Source of the DNA: Hoplostethus atlanticus
Lineage: Eukaryota; Chordata; Actinopteri; Trachichthyiformes; Trachichthyidae
Assembly (NCBI GenBank): GCA_034670405.1
Contig: JAXDDX010000004.1
Coordinates: 6,981,001-7,045,000, forward strand
Length of the DNA: 64,000 nt
Direction: 5' to 3'
The position numbers and the translations under genes are program-made. Positions 38,801 to 53,349 of this stretch are shown piece by piece; position 1 is the stretch's first letter; the number at the start of each line of letters is the position of its first letter. Below the pieces are notes generated by a model. That model was not told where the DNA came from and searched no databases. It saw only the letters and a list, made by a program, of their open reading frames with translations.

Positions 38801-40151
38801 GCATTTTTAGTTCCAAATGATTGCTAACTTCTCTGTAAACTATCAAGTGGGTCATTGTATTCATGGTGCGCTCTTTTGCCAAGTTAACTGTTGCAAGTGA
38901 ATTTGCATAGTTTTTTATTTGTTCTCCCTCTCATTTGATAGCAATCTAACTCTTATTCACTTTTAAAAGCTTTAAAAGGACACACAAATATATTTGCAAC
39001 AGCATAAATTGGGCAGTCACATTGTTTTCTAAACTCACCTAACGGCTAAAAAACTGACCATGTATGGGTGAACAACCAACATGGAAATCAACCGTGGGCT
39101 CTCATTCACTCAAGCTATTTACTGGCTATTTCAAGGGCAAGCTGTTGGGCTGACATTCAAAAGTTCTTTTTCTGGCAAGGCAAAGCTGTTTTAGGTTAAC
39201 AGCCCCCCAGATTCCTGGACAGACACATATTGTAGGCTATAGAAAGAGGGGCCTCACTCCTCGCAGCATAGTTTATGGAAACAGCAAACCCTGAGGGATT
39301 GGATTATCTCTCTTGCAGGAAACACAAAAAAACAATATAGGCTGGGGGCTCTACTCAAACTGTCCATTTGCATCAAGTCTCCACATATAGTTGGACATGG
39401 ATTAAAATGTAAAGGAAAGCGCTTTTTGAGCATCATCTGATAACCAAAAATAGTTAATTGAGACTTGAATCTCTAGGTTTTTGGGGTATATGGGAACATT
39501 AGAGGGAGCTGACATGAGCCGGTTAACAAATATGCTGGCCCACACGCATGCAGAGCACGTAGGATCCCTTCACATACATTCTGCTTCTCATTATGCACAC
39601 TTACATGCTTCTCACTGGGGTTCAGGAAGTTCTTCCCCCAGGCCTATAGCCTTGTAGCCATTTATGTGTCAACAGAATTACCTCAGAGAAGCGTATCTGT
39701 CTCAGATGAACATGAACTGCTTTACCCTCTTCCTCTGCTCTGATCTGTAACACCAAATGTGATCCTTACGCAACCCAGAGGGGACCCTAAATAAACCCTT
39801 ATGGGTGCCTACATATTCATGTTGTTTGCACAGTAATAAGACTATGAGTAAGTAGTGTTTGTTATGACCTTAAATCACAAAGACAAATAGTAGAAGCCAG
39901 TAAAGTGTACAATTGGATTTTTATTGGAGTATAGAGTTGTGTATCTTCTCTCACTCACATACAAATTACAAAATTTGTTTCATATTATCTATAAGATATG
40001 GTCACTATGGTGGAAACCCACCCTTTATTCCTTTTCGCTCCCCTCCCAAATACTGTGGCTAATCTCAAGGCAGTGAGTGTACAAGTGTGTCCTCATCTGA
40101 ACTTTGGGTGGATGAAATGGAAGTACACAGCTGACCCCTGCCGCTGCCTAG
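35847..40151. other. Intergenic DNA, no gene seen
   Basis: No coding homology was recognised. Positions 37580-37870 contain an AATAAA and, near 37859, a splice-donor-like cctg|gtgagt, but no associated conserved frame. Confidence 0.6.
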
Positions 40152-40162
40152 CCTCTCTCGCT

Positions 40163-40239
<77 letters not shown>

Positions 40240-40240
40240 T
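40152..40240. repeat. (CT)n microsatellite
   Basis: Slightly interrupted CT dinucleotide tract with CTCG variants. Confidence 0.95.
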
Positions 40241-42106
40241 GCTCAGAATTAGCTTGCTTTGCTCTCTTGCTCCATGCCTGCACACAGCATGTCAACAAGT
40301 AAGATCTGAGATGCAACTGTGTCAAGCTGGGCTCATATCAGCGGTCTAAATATGTGAGAGGAATGTCATTTGGAATTCACTGCAGAGGAGAAAGGGAGAG
40401 ACAGAGAGACAGATAGAGTCAATCAATACAGGAGATATGCACACACAGACATGCAGCAGAACACTCAAATTGCATGAAGAGTAGGCAAAACTTCACGTTA
40501 TCTCCCTCCTAATGAAAAGTGCACTGATGAATATAAAAAAGGGGCTTTATTTTTATGTAAACCAATGTACATGAAAGCGAAAGGACAAAAAAAAATCATC
40601 ATCATGGCATTAAATCAGTAATTTGTACTTGCAGTGCCAGAGTTAAGTTTTTCATTCTACTTCTCAATGAAATCCTAAACAAGGATAACGCTGCTGATGT
40701 TGCACAAGAGTGACTTAGCCAGCGGTATCTTAAGCCACCAGCAAAGGCAAAATAATCTAGAGGTTTCTTTTCTTAACCCTGAAGTACAAAAGGCCGTAGC
40801 AACACATTACAACAGAGGATGTCAATGTCTTTCATCAGTGACCTGTAATCTTTGTTGTGTAATTCTTGAGGAACAAACTGATTGAGGCCTAGATGTTCTT
40901 TATGTACAATATGAAACCAGAGGTGCAGAAGGGAATCTCTCCATCATCTGCCCATAAGAGTTTGAAAGTGATCAAAGAGATGCTATATTTATCAACCAAA
41001 AAAAATCCAAACTGCAACAAGATTGGACATGTACTCAGATGACTATAGTGCCTTGTTTACAACATTTATGCATCATCGAGTTGACAAAGACCTTCCACCC
41101 AATGCATGTTGAGATAGGCTCTAGGGCCCCTGTGACCCTGAAAAGGAATAAGCAGGTAAAGAAAATGAATTCCCATTGTGTAAGTGCATTACTCAGGGAA
41201 TGGAGATTATGTTGAGGATGACAGTATACAAAAAAAACCAACTAATTAGGTTGTGAACAAGGTGTAAGAAACAGGTCATAAGTACCAAATATACAAAACT
41301 TAAATTTTGAGGTGTGCTCAGCAGTCTGTAGTTCAAACTTCTTAGTTTGCATCTTTCCTTATGGCTTAGTCTTTTTTCACCCAGACAGCTCTAACACATT
41401 GGCTGGTATGTAGGTAGGTGTTTACTCCTTAAAAAAAACTCTCACCTCCCCCACAAACACATTAAATATGGAATCACAAATTGAAAGTGACTCCTTATGT
41501 AACCAGACTGTCAGGATATGATGATTTGAACAAAAAGTTCCTCAGTACTGTGTAGGAGTATGAGGACATCAACAACAGCTTTTGCCAGACTAAAACTCAT
41601 GTTTGGAAAAGTTTTTTTTAACACATACTATGGAGTGAAGTCCTATTGGCGAGATACTCCAGTAGTGAGCTTTAGCCCTATCAACTCTCAATAAGACTAA
41701 GATCAATATGGGGGATTGGGCAGAGTCAGTCACCTGTCTGGGCTCATCTTTTGCAGATAACTACAAACCAAAATCGCCTTCCAAAACGTGTTTTATACTC
41801 AAATATACATAGAATGATTTAGAGGCAGCACATAGACAACACCACCCAATGTTTCAAACCATGTCATATTCAGAGGTGCTGCATGCCAAAGTCAGCATAT
41901 TGCTATTTTTCTCACTATTATAATATACCTGCCAGTTGTACAGTGCAGTAGGTAGAAGGGGCTTGTATATTATTTCTGGGCAATGTGTGGTGTTTTAAGA
42001 TTCATCATGTGGGCACTGTTACAGCATGGGAACAGTGCAGGCTTTGGGTATTATTTCCATTGTGTGTAGAGTTACGCAGCATGATTTTTAAAAACCTCAC
42101 TGTGTA

Positions 42107-42190
42107 GGCATCCTGGTGGCTCAACCTAATAAGACATACTATGTGCTGCTGACATGTGCTCAAATCAGTACTCTACAGGTGGTACTCTAC
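42107..42190 (+). mobile_element. Possible SINE remnant (tRNA-like head)
   Basis: gcatcctggtggctcaacc resembles the A-box region of tRNA-derived SINEs; a similar head occurs at about 60333. No clear B box or tail, so this is tentative. Confidence 0.25.
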
Positions 42191-43052
42191 AGGTGTACCA
42201 CTAATTAAATGTGTATAGTGATATTTTCCACTGAAGATCCCCAGGCTAATTCCACCTACGTTCCCTCTAACCTATACAGGCATCCTTTTTGTTCTCCCTT
42301 TGAATTTTTTTTCCCATTAATCTGTGCTTTAAAGGCCTCGTCTAAACAAGGGTACTACCCTTCCTTCTTTTATTGCTACAAAGCCCTTGCTTGTAATTTA
42401 CTATACAAACAAAAATGTGGTATTGCACTACTGTTGCCCACGGTCTTTAACTATATTGTTCTAATAAATTCTTATTCATTTTTGATGAAGCAGCTTCCAG
42501 TCCCATTCGTTCTGGATATTTACCAATTTGGGAGCTGAGCCTTTATTAACTTGTGGAGGGCTCCTCACCCCTACATGTAATGGAGGCATAATCCAGTAGT
42601 TTAACATCTTATTACTAATAGTGTGTGGTGTGCGGTAGAGGAGTGTTTATTTCTGTGGTGTGTGTGTTGTTTTTATGGTTAGTTTATGGTGTGTATAATA
42701 TTTCAGAGCATTAGATGTCACCTCAGTTTTATTGCCTAATGTAATATTAGTCCTCTAGCTCATGGTAATCTGTTCCCTCTCCACATGCCACATGAAGCAT
42801 AGTTATTATCAAGAAAATACTTGTTAGAAAATACTTCCTTTATACTTCTGTTGTCCAGCCACGCATCTCAATACATCTTGCATGCTGTGTACCTCCATGC
42901 GTCTTACTATTCCTGTATCTTGTGCTTGGATGGCTCCCCCCCTTTAGCAGAGTGGTCAGTGGATCATGGACACCTAATTACGGCACACGGTGTCCTAAAA
43001 AAACAAGGACACCAAAGCAACAGACACAGTGTCCTCAAAAACAGGCCACATG

Positions 43053-43053
<1 letters not shown>

Positions 43054-43088
<35 letters not shown>
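43054..43088. repeat. (CT)n microsatellite
   Basis: CT dinucleotide tract of about 35 bases. Confidence 0.95.
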
Positions 43089-43096
<8 letters not shown>

Positions 43097-44750
43097 TGAT
43101 GTAAGTTTTCTGTCTGTCACTCTCTCTTCCGTCTCATGCTCTCGTCTCTCTGACTTGCTTACTCTCTCTCTTCCTCTCTTCTGTGCACAGAAACGGGACC
43201 TGAAATGACCAGCGCACGTTCCTACCGGGGGGCTTAGACTGATTCATGTGGGAGCTGCTGCAGAGCTTAGTATTTCTTGTCTTAATATGTCCAGGCAGAT
43301 GAAAGGGAGAACAGAGCAAACTGATGGTGCAGGCCAGTGCTGCATTTTCATTCCTTTGAAACGAGAATGTGATGCCAGGATTCACCAGGGGGTCTTACAA
43401 AGCCAACGCAATAATGAAGAGAAGAGGGTTATGGGGGAGGGAGGGGGAGCAGGGTTGCAGACTGGGAAGAAAGGGGAAAGAGTGAGAGACAGAAAAAGGA
43501 TGAAGAGAGCAAGCGAGGAGGGAGAGAGAGATAGAGAGAAAGTGATACTCTTATCAGTTGGAACTGTAAATGAACAGATAGGAAACAGTAATGTACAATT
43601 CCTTTCATGCTTGGCTTTATAGAACAGACCTCCAAGAAAGATCCTGAAATCTACAGAGAACTGTGTTGGGTTTGCATCAGGAAAACCCCAGAAAGCTGAG
43701 AGAGGAGTCCAAATATGTGTACCTCTCTGATTACCTGTTGAACATTTAAACACACCTTTTTTAATCCCTCCAGCCAGTCTCTGCCATGTTATGGCAAGCC
43801 CTAATTGTAGTACACCTGAAACATGTCATTATCCCATGCAAGCTCACATTCAAATTCCCGTTATGAGCATGTTCACACAAAACATTTTGTGTGTCTTTTA
43901 TTTTTAAAATATGAATGAAATTGGGGCAACACAAACAGTATTCAAGCAGCAAAGAGGAAACCAGGTGAATCTCATGTAGCCACACCTCTTGTTCAAACCA
44001 AGAGGCCTGGAGGACTAACAAAACAGTTGGCTATAGGGCGTCTACACTGTTGGTTCTTCAAACCAGTCCAATGTAACTTAGGCAGGGCTCTGCACTGGTG
44101 TGCACTTTAATATTGTTGAAACAACCAAGCAAGTTGGTACAGTTCACTAGCTAACAAAACAAAACTTTTCAAACAGTGTGCAAACAGTGGATGATGAAAG
44201 ATGTCAAATGGTGCAATCAACAGTAAAAACCCATCTAAAGAGTTGGATTTGGTTGGTTGCCTTCCTGACCAACAACATGGACTCTGGGGGATTTTTACTC
44301 CCATCCCTCTACCTCTGCTAGCTTTCTATTACTGGCCTATACAGAATGGTTGCGGGGTGTAGATTTTTCAACCAATGTTTGACATAACAAAACTCAGGGC
44401 AGGCAAAGAAAAGCAAATCTATTATCCCTTTGTCTTTTATCCTTTTATCATGCTGAAAATGGATCTATCAGTAGTGAAGAGTCTAGCTAAAGCTCAAATT
44501 CATATTTGGGTCAATCAGGAAAAAGGATATCAAATTAGCAGTACTGTGTGTGGCGGAAAAGGCATGCTTCAACAATGGAAATTTTGTATGAGGAGTGCTG
44601 AACCAAAAAACATCAAATCCAGTATGACTGCTCAAAAAGAGTGAGGTGAATGTCCAAAATTGTGGAGAAAATGACTGGATACAATATTCACACTTCACTT
44701 AATTATTGCAGGACACACCACAAAGCAAAGCATTTCAGCAAGAAGAGTCT

Positions 44751-44770
44751 TCATCAGAGCGCTCTGATGA
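44751..44770. repeat. Perfect 20-bp palindrome
   Basis: tcatcagagc followed directly by its exact reverse complement gctctgatga. Confidence 0.9.
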
Positions 44771-47700
44771 GTTTGGATCTACTACCTCTTTTTTGAGTAT
44801 CAAATAAACATTGGTGTTTTAGCTATTCTAAATGTAATGTGTGTTGGTAGCCCAACCATTCAAACCACTTCATGTGGATGATTTGTGGATTGTTTTTATT
44901 GAAGACAAAGTAACATTTTATAAAATGTCTCAGAAATAAAGAGGGGTGTTTTCACACCTGCGTATGTAGTGGAGATTCCTTTGGCGGCTACCTGTTCCAC
45001 CATTATCGACATGAGAGGACAGACTATTTTACCCTAGCCTGCTCGTAAACATGCGGTTATATCTCTGTCTTTCAGTAGAGTTTACAAACTGAGAAACTGT
45101 AAAGGCATCATCGACTGTATCTGGTGTAATGAACATCCTTATGATCCAAAGTTTTTATCCAGGTCAATGCAATTTAGCAGGCTAGGTAGCTAGCTTTGTT
45201 CTACCTCGAAAGAAAAACAAACCAGAGCCTCTTTCAGGGCCATTCGCAAGAAACATTCTTCAAACTCAGAGCCAATCAATCAAATGTGACCTTCTTCATT
45301 TACTCCAGACCGCTTGGCATGAGCCAGAGGTGCGGCTATGCAAGATGAGAATCTGGTTAACTCTAACATGCAGGGAAGTGAGAGCAAGACCAACTGAGCC
45401 AAAACTGAAAACAGACATCCAATAACAGTGAGATTTTGGACTGGTGCAACATCCTATGCTTCAGACCAACCCTGTTCACAGTCAAGAAGATTTACATCAA
45501 AATTCCTTCCCGATTCTGTACATAACTTCATCAGTGAATTGCAAAATTACCCCTTTTGAAAACCTATTTATCAATGATGGCTGCATATTGGTAAATACTG
45601 TTTGTAAATATTATTGTCCATTGATGAAATTAAATGACTAATCAAGAAGAACATTTTTACAGAGCATCTTTGTTTATGATGTTGTTTCCCAGTCTGTTAA
45701 CCTACATGCCCCCGCCTTGCCTGAGGGTCCTAGCCATTGGTGTTTTGCTTCACCTTCCTGTCCAGCATCACAGACGCTGCCAGTTGATGTTTGTCCCGCT
45801 GCTTTAGCGGTATCCCACAGAGACAACTCAGGGCAGAAAACACATCCTATTAAACACTGTTGAGTGCACAATGACCTTATGAGGACAACAGTGCTTTGAT
45901 TCTTTTGCTGGGGATTGGGTTTTTGGTAAACATTAACCTTTTTATCCACTTTAAACATGTACACAGATGGATCGTGTGAAATTCTCCATTGTTTAAAACA
46001 CACTTCACTTCTAACAGGTTTAAATTACTGACAAACAAACATGTGAGTCCAAGCTAAATGTATTTAGACTTTACTGTAGCTGCAGAGTGTCTCTGAATGA
46101 CTCACTTATATCGGAAGAATGAGACAAAAGTCCAAGATTTTGCATCGGCATTGCCACATTGCATTGCATTTCTCAGAATCAAAATCAATATCAAGACTCT
46201 TGGGTCGGCAAAAATCACTTTCTAAAGAAAACACAGTACCAGGTAGGAAAACAAACAAAATAGATCAATAAAGCAATTGTTCACAGCAGCTGTGGAGGAT
46301 TCAGAGAACAAGAGCGATAGAGTGAGGCAGAAAGTGATAGAGACTGTCAGAGGTTGTCTCACTCATCCTGTCTTGCTGCCATCTGTCCTGAGGACTGGCA
46401 TCGATGAGTGTACAGACGGACACTCACTAATAAGCTCACATACACATACACAGACAGCAATAAACCAGCAGCGAACAGAGCCACATGAGGACATTTCTCT
46501 GACATGCTCGTCATCATCATTACTTGATGTGTGCAAATAAAGCAAATCCACCTGAGACCCCGTCTTGTGTGAACACTTGCCAGGACCCTCTTAAATAGGG
46601 CCCAAACTAGAGACGATATCAGAAACCAAGAGGATTTTTCTTATTCTTATTTTAGCTTGCACTTAAGGTTGGAATTTAGGTGCTAGGCACTTCCCATGCA
46701 ATATTTTCACAGTAAGACAATTAACCACGTTTTGCTCACGTATAAATAAATCTATACAAAAGTCTATCGGGAAACACCTCTGTCATGCTTAAAATGTCAA
46801 ATTTCAATGTTTTCTTGTGTTTTGTGTGTTTTGTCTCAGAAACGCATGTACACATGCTAAACTCACAGCTTAAATTTTTTAACAAATGTTTTTAACTAGT
46901 CATCGGACTAAATTTCATGAGATAGGTAGATATTTCATGACACTACCATTCACCCTACAGTCACACTAGAGAAAGTATCAAATGACTAAAGGGAGCGTTG
47001 AATTTATGGCCATGCCTGACAACTTGACGGTTGTCTACCACACAGAAGGTTACTGTTTAAAATACTTATAACTGAACAATATTTCCAGTCAAAAAACTCT
47101 GGCCTTATCATGTCTTGCCCTAACAAAACGTTTTGTAGAATCTCATATTCATTTTGAATCTTGTCTTTGCATTCAACAATTTGATATACTACTGGCCACA
47201 CAGTACTATAAATCACATCTAAATATATCATATTTGTTAGTGTGGATCTAGTCTGTCAGTACAAGAATGTTCAAATTAAGATGCTGCTTTGCAGCCCCTT
47301 GAGAATGATGTAACTAACAAGATGAAACAGATTATTGTAACATGTTAGTCCATTCCTCATTGGCTTGCCAGTTGCTGAGATACTAACAGCCCACAGGGCA
47401 GACAACAGCAGTTCATTCAAGTTGAGCTGGAACACTAGTGCGCTTTGATTTAGAAGAGGTCATGGAAGGAGAAGGGGAGGAGGGGGAAGAGGTGAAGATC
47501 TTGTCCTTTATTCAACTCAGTACAAGGAAAGAGATATCAGTGACTTGAAAGAGAAAGAGCCAGCATTGATGCTTATCATAAAACTGTTTTGCGGGCTAGT
47601 CTTTATGATATTCCATCAGTTGTGGTTTCTGGAACACTGCCATCTCAATAAGTAAGCAGAAGAAAGGGCTGTTTTCCCAGATCTGTGTTGTCCTCAGATG

Positions 47701-48959
47701 AACCTGGCGCGGCTGCCAAGAATGCAGCAAAGTTTATAGAAGGTAAGAGCAAATTTGGACACAGCAGGTAAGCATTTGTTTGATCAAAACACTTTTGTTA
47801 TCTTGCTGTGGGAAGGTTAAGACGATTTAGACAATAGATTGTTAATAGAGGTTCAATGATCGTGGGCTTGAAGGGAGGAAGGGAAGAATGGAATAGGGGA
47901 GAGAACTGTATCAATGTGAAAGAAGGGAGGCGCAAAGGACAGAAACACAAAAATGTATGCCAAAAAAAAGAATGACCGTATGAGGAAAGGAGGCAGACAA
48001 CAAAGTAGATGGCGGATAAAAGAAATGTTGTAGTCAATGAGTCAACCGTCTAGCTCAAATTCCAACATCAAAACACTCATCATTCTGTCACTGTTACAAA
48101 TGAGCTGCCCACATAAAGAAATCACAGTCCACCATTCAGTGTAGCAATGATATTGTTTAAATATCCCAGACATATTATGAGGCTTTCAGACAGTGACACC
48201 ACAATTGGACAAGAGACACTCACTGAAATTCAGTCCCTGCATGTAAGTGTTCATCTGCAAGCACGCCTGGTAGAGGCTTCCGCATCACTGCACCCCCGGG
48301 TGAGATCTCCAGCCCCTCTGCCTTGCAGTGGAGTGAGTGGATTCTATAGCCGCTGCCTGCAGGCTGCACGTCTCTCATTCGTATCAACATGCTGTGGCTT
48401 TGGTAAGGCTCCCATCAACAGGATACACAACCCAGATAAATACCTTTTGCACCACCTCCTCCAGCAATCACACAGAGAGAGATAGAGAGACACACATATC
48501 CTCACAAGGGGAATATTGAAATATTAGGGAGAGGCACACTTACCCATGACACTAGCATCTGAGAAATGGCCATGCCCCTGGGATTTTTGCACACTAGAGT
48601 GTCTATAGTTTACAAAGAATGGTGTGATAAATCAAAAAAATCCAGACAGCAGCAGTCAGAGAAGAATGGCAAGATTTGTTCAAACTAACAGGTGGTCCAC
48701 AAGCATGAAAATAACAGCTCAGTACAACAGTGATGTGCAGAAGGGCATCCCAAGATGTACATCTCATTGAACCTTTAAAGTGGATGGGCTACAGCAACAG
48801 AGTGGAAGCATGGTCTTACGCGTCCACTCCTGTCAGCCAATAACAAGGATGAAGCTGTAGTAGGTATGTGATCACCAAAATAGGATGATTAAATAGCGGA
48901 AAAACGTTGGCTGATCAAGGTATATTTTGCTAAGACACATCTACTACTAGTAATACTAC

Positions 48960-49100
48960 TATTGTTTGGGAAGGAAATGCACTTACGATTTCTGGTGACT
49001 GGTAGTTCTCTTGCCTACCTATGTTGAATGCACTTAAGTCGCTTTGGATAAAAGCGTCTGTTAAATGCCGGTAATGTAATGTAATGTAATGCAATGTATT
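48960..49100 (+). mobile_element. Fish SINE/LINE 3' tail with TGTAA repeats
   Basis: The block cgctttggataaaagcgtct, followed by gttaaatgccggtaatg and then TAATG repeats (49071-49095), is the common 3' end of an abundant teleost retroposon family. The head of the element is not recognised. It sits directly beside the LINE remnant at 49150. Confidence 0.55.
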
Positions 49101-49149
49101 ACTGTCATTTAGTCTTTTAAAGGTGTATTTCACTGAAACATTATACTGT

Positions 49150-50200
49150 CCGGTATCTTAATTTTGGTTAAAATCTTTGCTGCAGAATTTTGAACACATT
49201 GGAGCTGTTCTCTTTTTTTTAAGGCAGGTAAAGCCAGCATTACAGTAGTCAAGATAAGATGAAATAAAACCATTTACAATAATCTCTGTATCGATAAAAG
49301 CTAAGACATATCTAGTTTTTGCAATATCCATAGATGGAAAAAAACATGACTGAGCAAGCTTTTTAGTGTGTTTGCACAATGTTACGGCTTGTATCAAATA
49401 GCACTTCTAAGTTCTTGGAGGCAAGCTTAATATGTTGAGTTGGTTTACCAAGGGCAGTGCGAATTTGGCTGGAAATGCACTCAGGGCCTATAACAACATC
49501 TTCAGTTTTGTCCGAATTTAATTGTTAAAACGTTGATTATCCAGTCCTCTATTGAACAGTTATGCAGAGGACAACTAATTTAATTTACTTGGCTTGACTG
49601 AGAGGTTCACCTGGGTATCATCTGCATAGTAATGGATATAGATACACCTAATTAATTGACCCAGAGTAAGGATATACAGGAAGAATAAAATCAGGCCAAG
49701 AATTGAGCCTTGTGGCACACGACTCATGATCAAATACTGACTCATTGCCTCCATCTATCAATAAGAATACCATGATCTACAATAGGAAATGCTGCTCTTA
49801 GGTCTAGCCACACTAACACAGAGCACTCGCCTGCATTGGCATTCATCAAGATATTGTTTACAACCCTGACAAGGACAATTTCAGTGTTATGCTGCTGATG
49901 AAAACCAAAATCAAATTTGTTATTATTGTCCAGCACAAGAAGTTCAAGAAGCTGAAGAAGTTGCCTTAATACAACCTTCTCTAGGACTTTAGAAATGAAG
50001 AATTTCGAAATGAACCTGTAGTTGCTGAGTGCTGAAGGACCAATACTGGCTTAACACTAGCTGTCTTAAAATGGGACACAATGGGAGGACAGAGAGCTGT
50101 TGACAATAGGGAGCATAAAACTTCTATAAAACTATAAAACTATACTATCTATAAAACCTCTGAGAGGAATTTGGTAGGTATAATGCCCATTAGTTCCCAA
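49150..50200 (-). mobile_element. L2-type LINE reverse transcriptase remnant
   Basis: Minus-strand blocks in order: SHFKTASVKPVL (about 50080), FDFGFHQQHNTEIVLVRVV and AGECSVLVWLDLRAAFPIVDH (49936-49742), [12 protein letters not shown] (about 49715), [13 protein letters not shown] (YADD at 49628-49617) and FISSYLDYCNAGFTCL (about 49280). These follow the order of an L2/CR1-group reverse transcriptase and its downstream region. Frames are interrupted several times and the 5' portion is absent, so it is an old copy. It is related to, but not the same insertion as, the remnant at 29590-30549. Confidence 0.85.
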
Positions 50201-50265
50201 AGAGAAGTTCGGAGTTCAAGACCCTAATTACACAGGACAGCACACTAAAGTACAGAGAACAAGAC

Positions 50266-50269
<4 letters not shown>

Positions 50270-50342
<73 letters not shown>
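50270..50342. repeat. (GT)n microsatellite
   Basis: Uninterrupted GT tract of 73 bases. Confidence 0.97.
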
Positions 50343-50346
<4 letters not shown>

Positions 50347-52907
50347 GTGTATTTATTTATTTATTTAAAATTCGAAATCATAGTATGGGTGTATTTCACA
50401 TTTCTCAGAGGGTGGGGAATGAATCTGTCTCCGTCCATTCATTCACTCATTTGTTTGTTATTTGTTTGTTCGTCTGTCCTTTACATGTGATATCTCAGAC
50501 ACCACTGATTGGATTTTGGCGAAATTTGGCTACCACCATTTTCAAAATTACACTGATTGGACTAAAGCTGGTACTATAATTACAGGTCAAAACAAGCTGA
50601 TATGATTGTAAACTGATTGGCCCAGAGAGGATCTGCATTAGTTGTAGGGGACGACATTTTAACTGTTGCCTGCTTTTTTTTTGATGATAATAGCTGAGTG
50701 AGTGGTCTACAAAACACAAAAAAAAATGCTCTTGATGTACAAAAAAGGTGACACATATTCAATCATCAGTATACAATACATTACATCCCTTCGTATTCAC
50801 CAAAGTAGATTTTTGTAATCTTTATGCAACAACTTTAGAATAGGCTGAGAAAGTGAATCGTTTTGACAGAGATGCTTTCAATTTCAAATGTATGAACTTA
50901 CAGTTAGACTCCCCTTCACTGTTCTCTGAGTCAGAAAGAAGAATTTGACCTGCTGCCAATGACATCCTGTCTATATGTCTGGTTTACAGCTATGCTGCGG
51001 TCAAACATGACACACGAATTTACAGTAACAGGAGATTAGGGCTTAACTAGTTTAGCATGTGTACACTAGAACTTGAATGCCTTTGCTGAATAAGCACAGC
51101 AGACCACAAAATGGAATTCAGTGAATATGCATGGCCAGATATTAAATAGCAATGCAGTACAGACAGCCACATTACACAATTACACAGTAATTACACAATT
51201 CATAGAAACAATCATTGTATGTATACAGATGTATTAACATTCTAATATCATGTATGACAGCGTAATCATTACAATATCACTTTGTGGTTTAACTACATTG
51301 CACTAACAGAGTAGTATTTTTGAAAGATGTCTGCAGACAGTCATCGTTCATGGAGTTCCCTGTCACTCCAGGCCATGTGTTTGGGCCTGGTGTGGACAGC
51401 ATATTGGAGCAAATGACTATGCTGCTGAAGGACTGACGGAGACCTACCTCCACCTCCTCAACACTGACACTGCAATACAATATATAACAAAAGGTCCTCC
51501 AGCCCCTAGGAAGGAGCCCCCTCCACCATTTTCCTCTGGGTGTGGCCCCGGCATCAGATGCTTCTCACATGCCCAAAGGCTGAAGTGGGAGGAGCTTATG
51601 GCGTCCCCCTTTGTGTTGGACACAGTACTACAATGATACAGGCTCCAATTCCAGTGCCGGCCATCCCCCTTCACAGGTGTTTGGCAGACCACTGTAACCA
51701 ACCCTTCTTGAAGACCTTACTGTTCAAGATGCTATCTTTATTATACATTCTTCAAGCCATCAGTCCAGGTGGTTTACCACTGTGGACTTTCTCACGATTT
51801 TATGTCATTATGTCACCTGGCCTCTATGAGTGGTTACGCTCAATTTGTCACAATTTATATAGCTTTGGATTCTGTTGATGTAGCTTGTCAATAATGAATA
51901 TGTGCAAAACATAAATGGGCATACACCCAAAATGCTCATTAGAAGTCAGTATTCAGAAAAATGCCATAAGTGAGTATGTGGCCTAGATATGTGTATACCT
52001 TTGACTACAGAGTAGAGCGCCATCACTTGGTAGACATCTGTAATTACATGAGGCTCTATTTGTGGGCACTGGTACCCATGCTGTCCAGCACCACATGATG
52101 TGTCAAAATAACATGAACCATGACCCGGCCTTGAGTCAAAGGACAAACTTTTACTGTAATTAGCACTAATTTTCACTGTAATTTTCACTGCTATAAACCA
52201 AAAAGATTTTTGTTCTTGCTTTGCTACTTTTTTCTCAACACATGAACATTCACAACTGTTTAAGGAAAGCTTGAGTGTCAAAGTTGTCTGTGTCAAACTT
52301 TGTCTGCTGATTACATTCATCTGGACAATTTGACTTTGACTTGATTTTGACACCAAATAAATGCATCATCCCATGACCAAAACGAGGCAGAATCGATATG
52401 ATGGTCAAAAATCTCTCAATTACCAATAATGATGAAAGACAAACTGTATTTGATAATCACAATGCCTGTCTTCAAAACAATAATAAAATAATCTAAATTC
52501 ATTTTGCATTAATTTAGTGCTGATGCATTAAAGATCTGGAAACAAACACTGTTATCGAAATAAAAAACTGAAATAGGAATGAGGGAGGTCTTTTTTCGGG
52601 GCAGCATTTCAAACACTTCAAGCAAGCAACAGAGGCTCAGTTTTCAGTTATAAACACTCTCACATGGGCCAGGACACTTTTAGAATCGACCCTAATTTGA
52701 GAGATTTCTGACCAAATAAGATGATGTTTCTTTGGATCACACAAATACAAGTGGAGTGACTCCTGTCATCTCAACTCAAACCAGTCATGTCTGTACGTTG
52801 TCAGAATGTCTGATTCATATCCTGAGGCGTTTTTCTGTGTATGTGATCCATCATGCGAGTTAGGTGCAGAGCGTTCTCTCCCCAGACACCAGGGAAGCTT
52901 AGTAATT

Positions 52908-52970
<63 letters not shown>

Positions 52971-53345
52971 GTTCCGACTAGTTTGTTGCCATGTTGGCTG
53001 CTCAATCAACTGTCTTTTTGGCTTATAATCATGCGTTTTAAGTGTCTCATTTCATACCAATTTCATTAGTTTATGTGAACCCCCACCCCACCAACCACCC
53101 CACCACCACCACCACCTCCCAATTTTACCTCACTTAAGTGTTAAACACCATAATTCTGATTTATCAAGCTTATTGTGTGTTTCGCTTAATTAAGTGTTTG
53201 AAATGTCATTTGGAGCATAAGCACTCTGGTAATTGGGTTTACCTTACATGTTCCCATAAACACCAGTTCTCAAATTATCGCTTTGTGATGCTACATGTTG
53301 AGTTTTACAGGCCTATATATAAACAGGTAAGAATATAATTGGCTG
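50343..53345. other. Intergenic DNA upstream of dio3
   Basis: No gene recognised. It contains a GT tract grading into GTAT (52909-52970) and a C-rich CCACC run (53081-53117). Confidence 0.6.
52909..52970. repeat. (GT)n/(GTAT)n microsatellite
   Basis: GT repeats to 52958 followed by ATGT units. Confidence 0.95.
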
Positions 53346-53349
53346 GGAT

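Larger units (their letters stand above)
40241..48929. other. Intergenic DNA, no gene seen
   Basis: No host gene was recognised. It contains a CT tract (43054-43088), a 20-bp palindrome (44751-44770) and a tRNA-like SINE candidate near 42107-42190. The remainder shows no structure I can support. Confidence 0.6.

Noticed and set aside
43248-43622. A 124-codon plus-strand frame rich in Glu/Arg/Lys, and its minus-strand counterpart
   Set aside because: Translation of GAGA-rich low-complexity DNA; no domain recognised.
51946-52356. A 136-codon minus-strand frame
   Set aside because: No recognisable family, no splice or promoter support, and composition like the surrounding AT-rich DNA.
19351-53340. 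A fish counterpart of the mammalian DLK1-DIO3 imprinted microRNA/snoRNA clusters
   Set aside because: No repeated precursor-like hairpins or snoRNA boxes were seen; those clusters are known as mammalian features and fish lack this imprinting.
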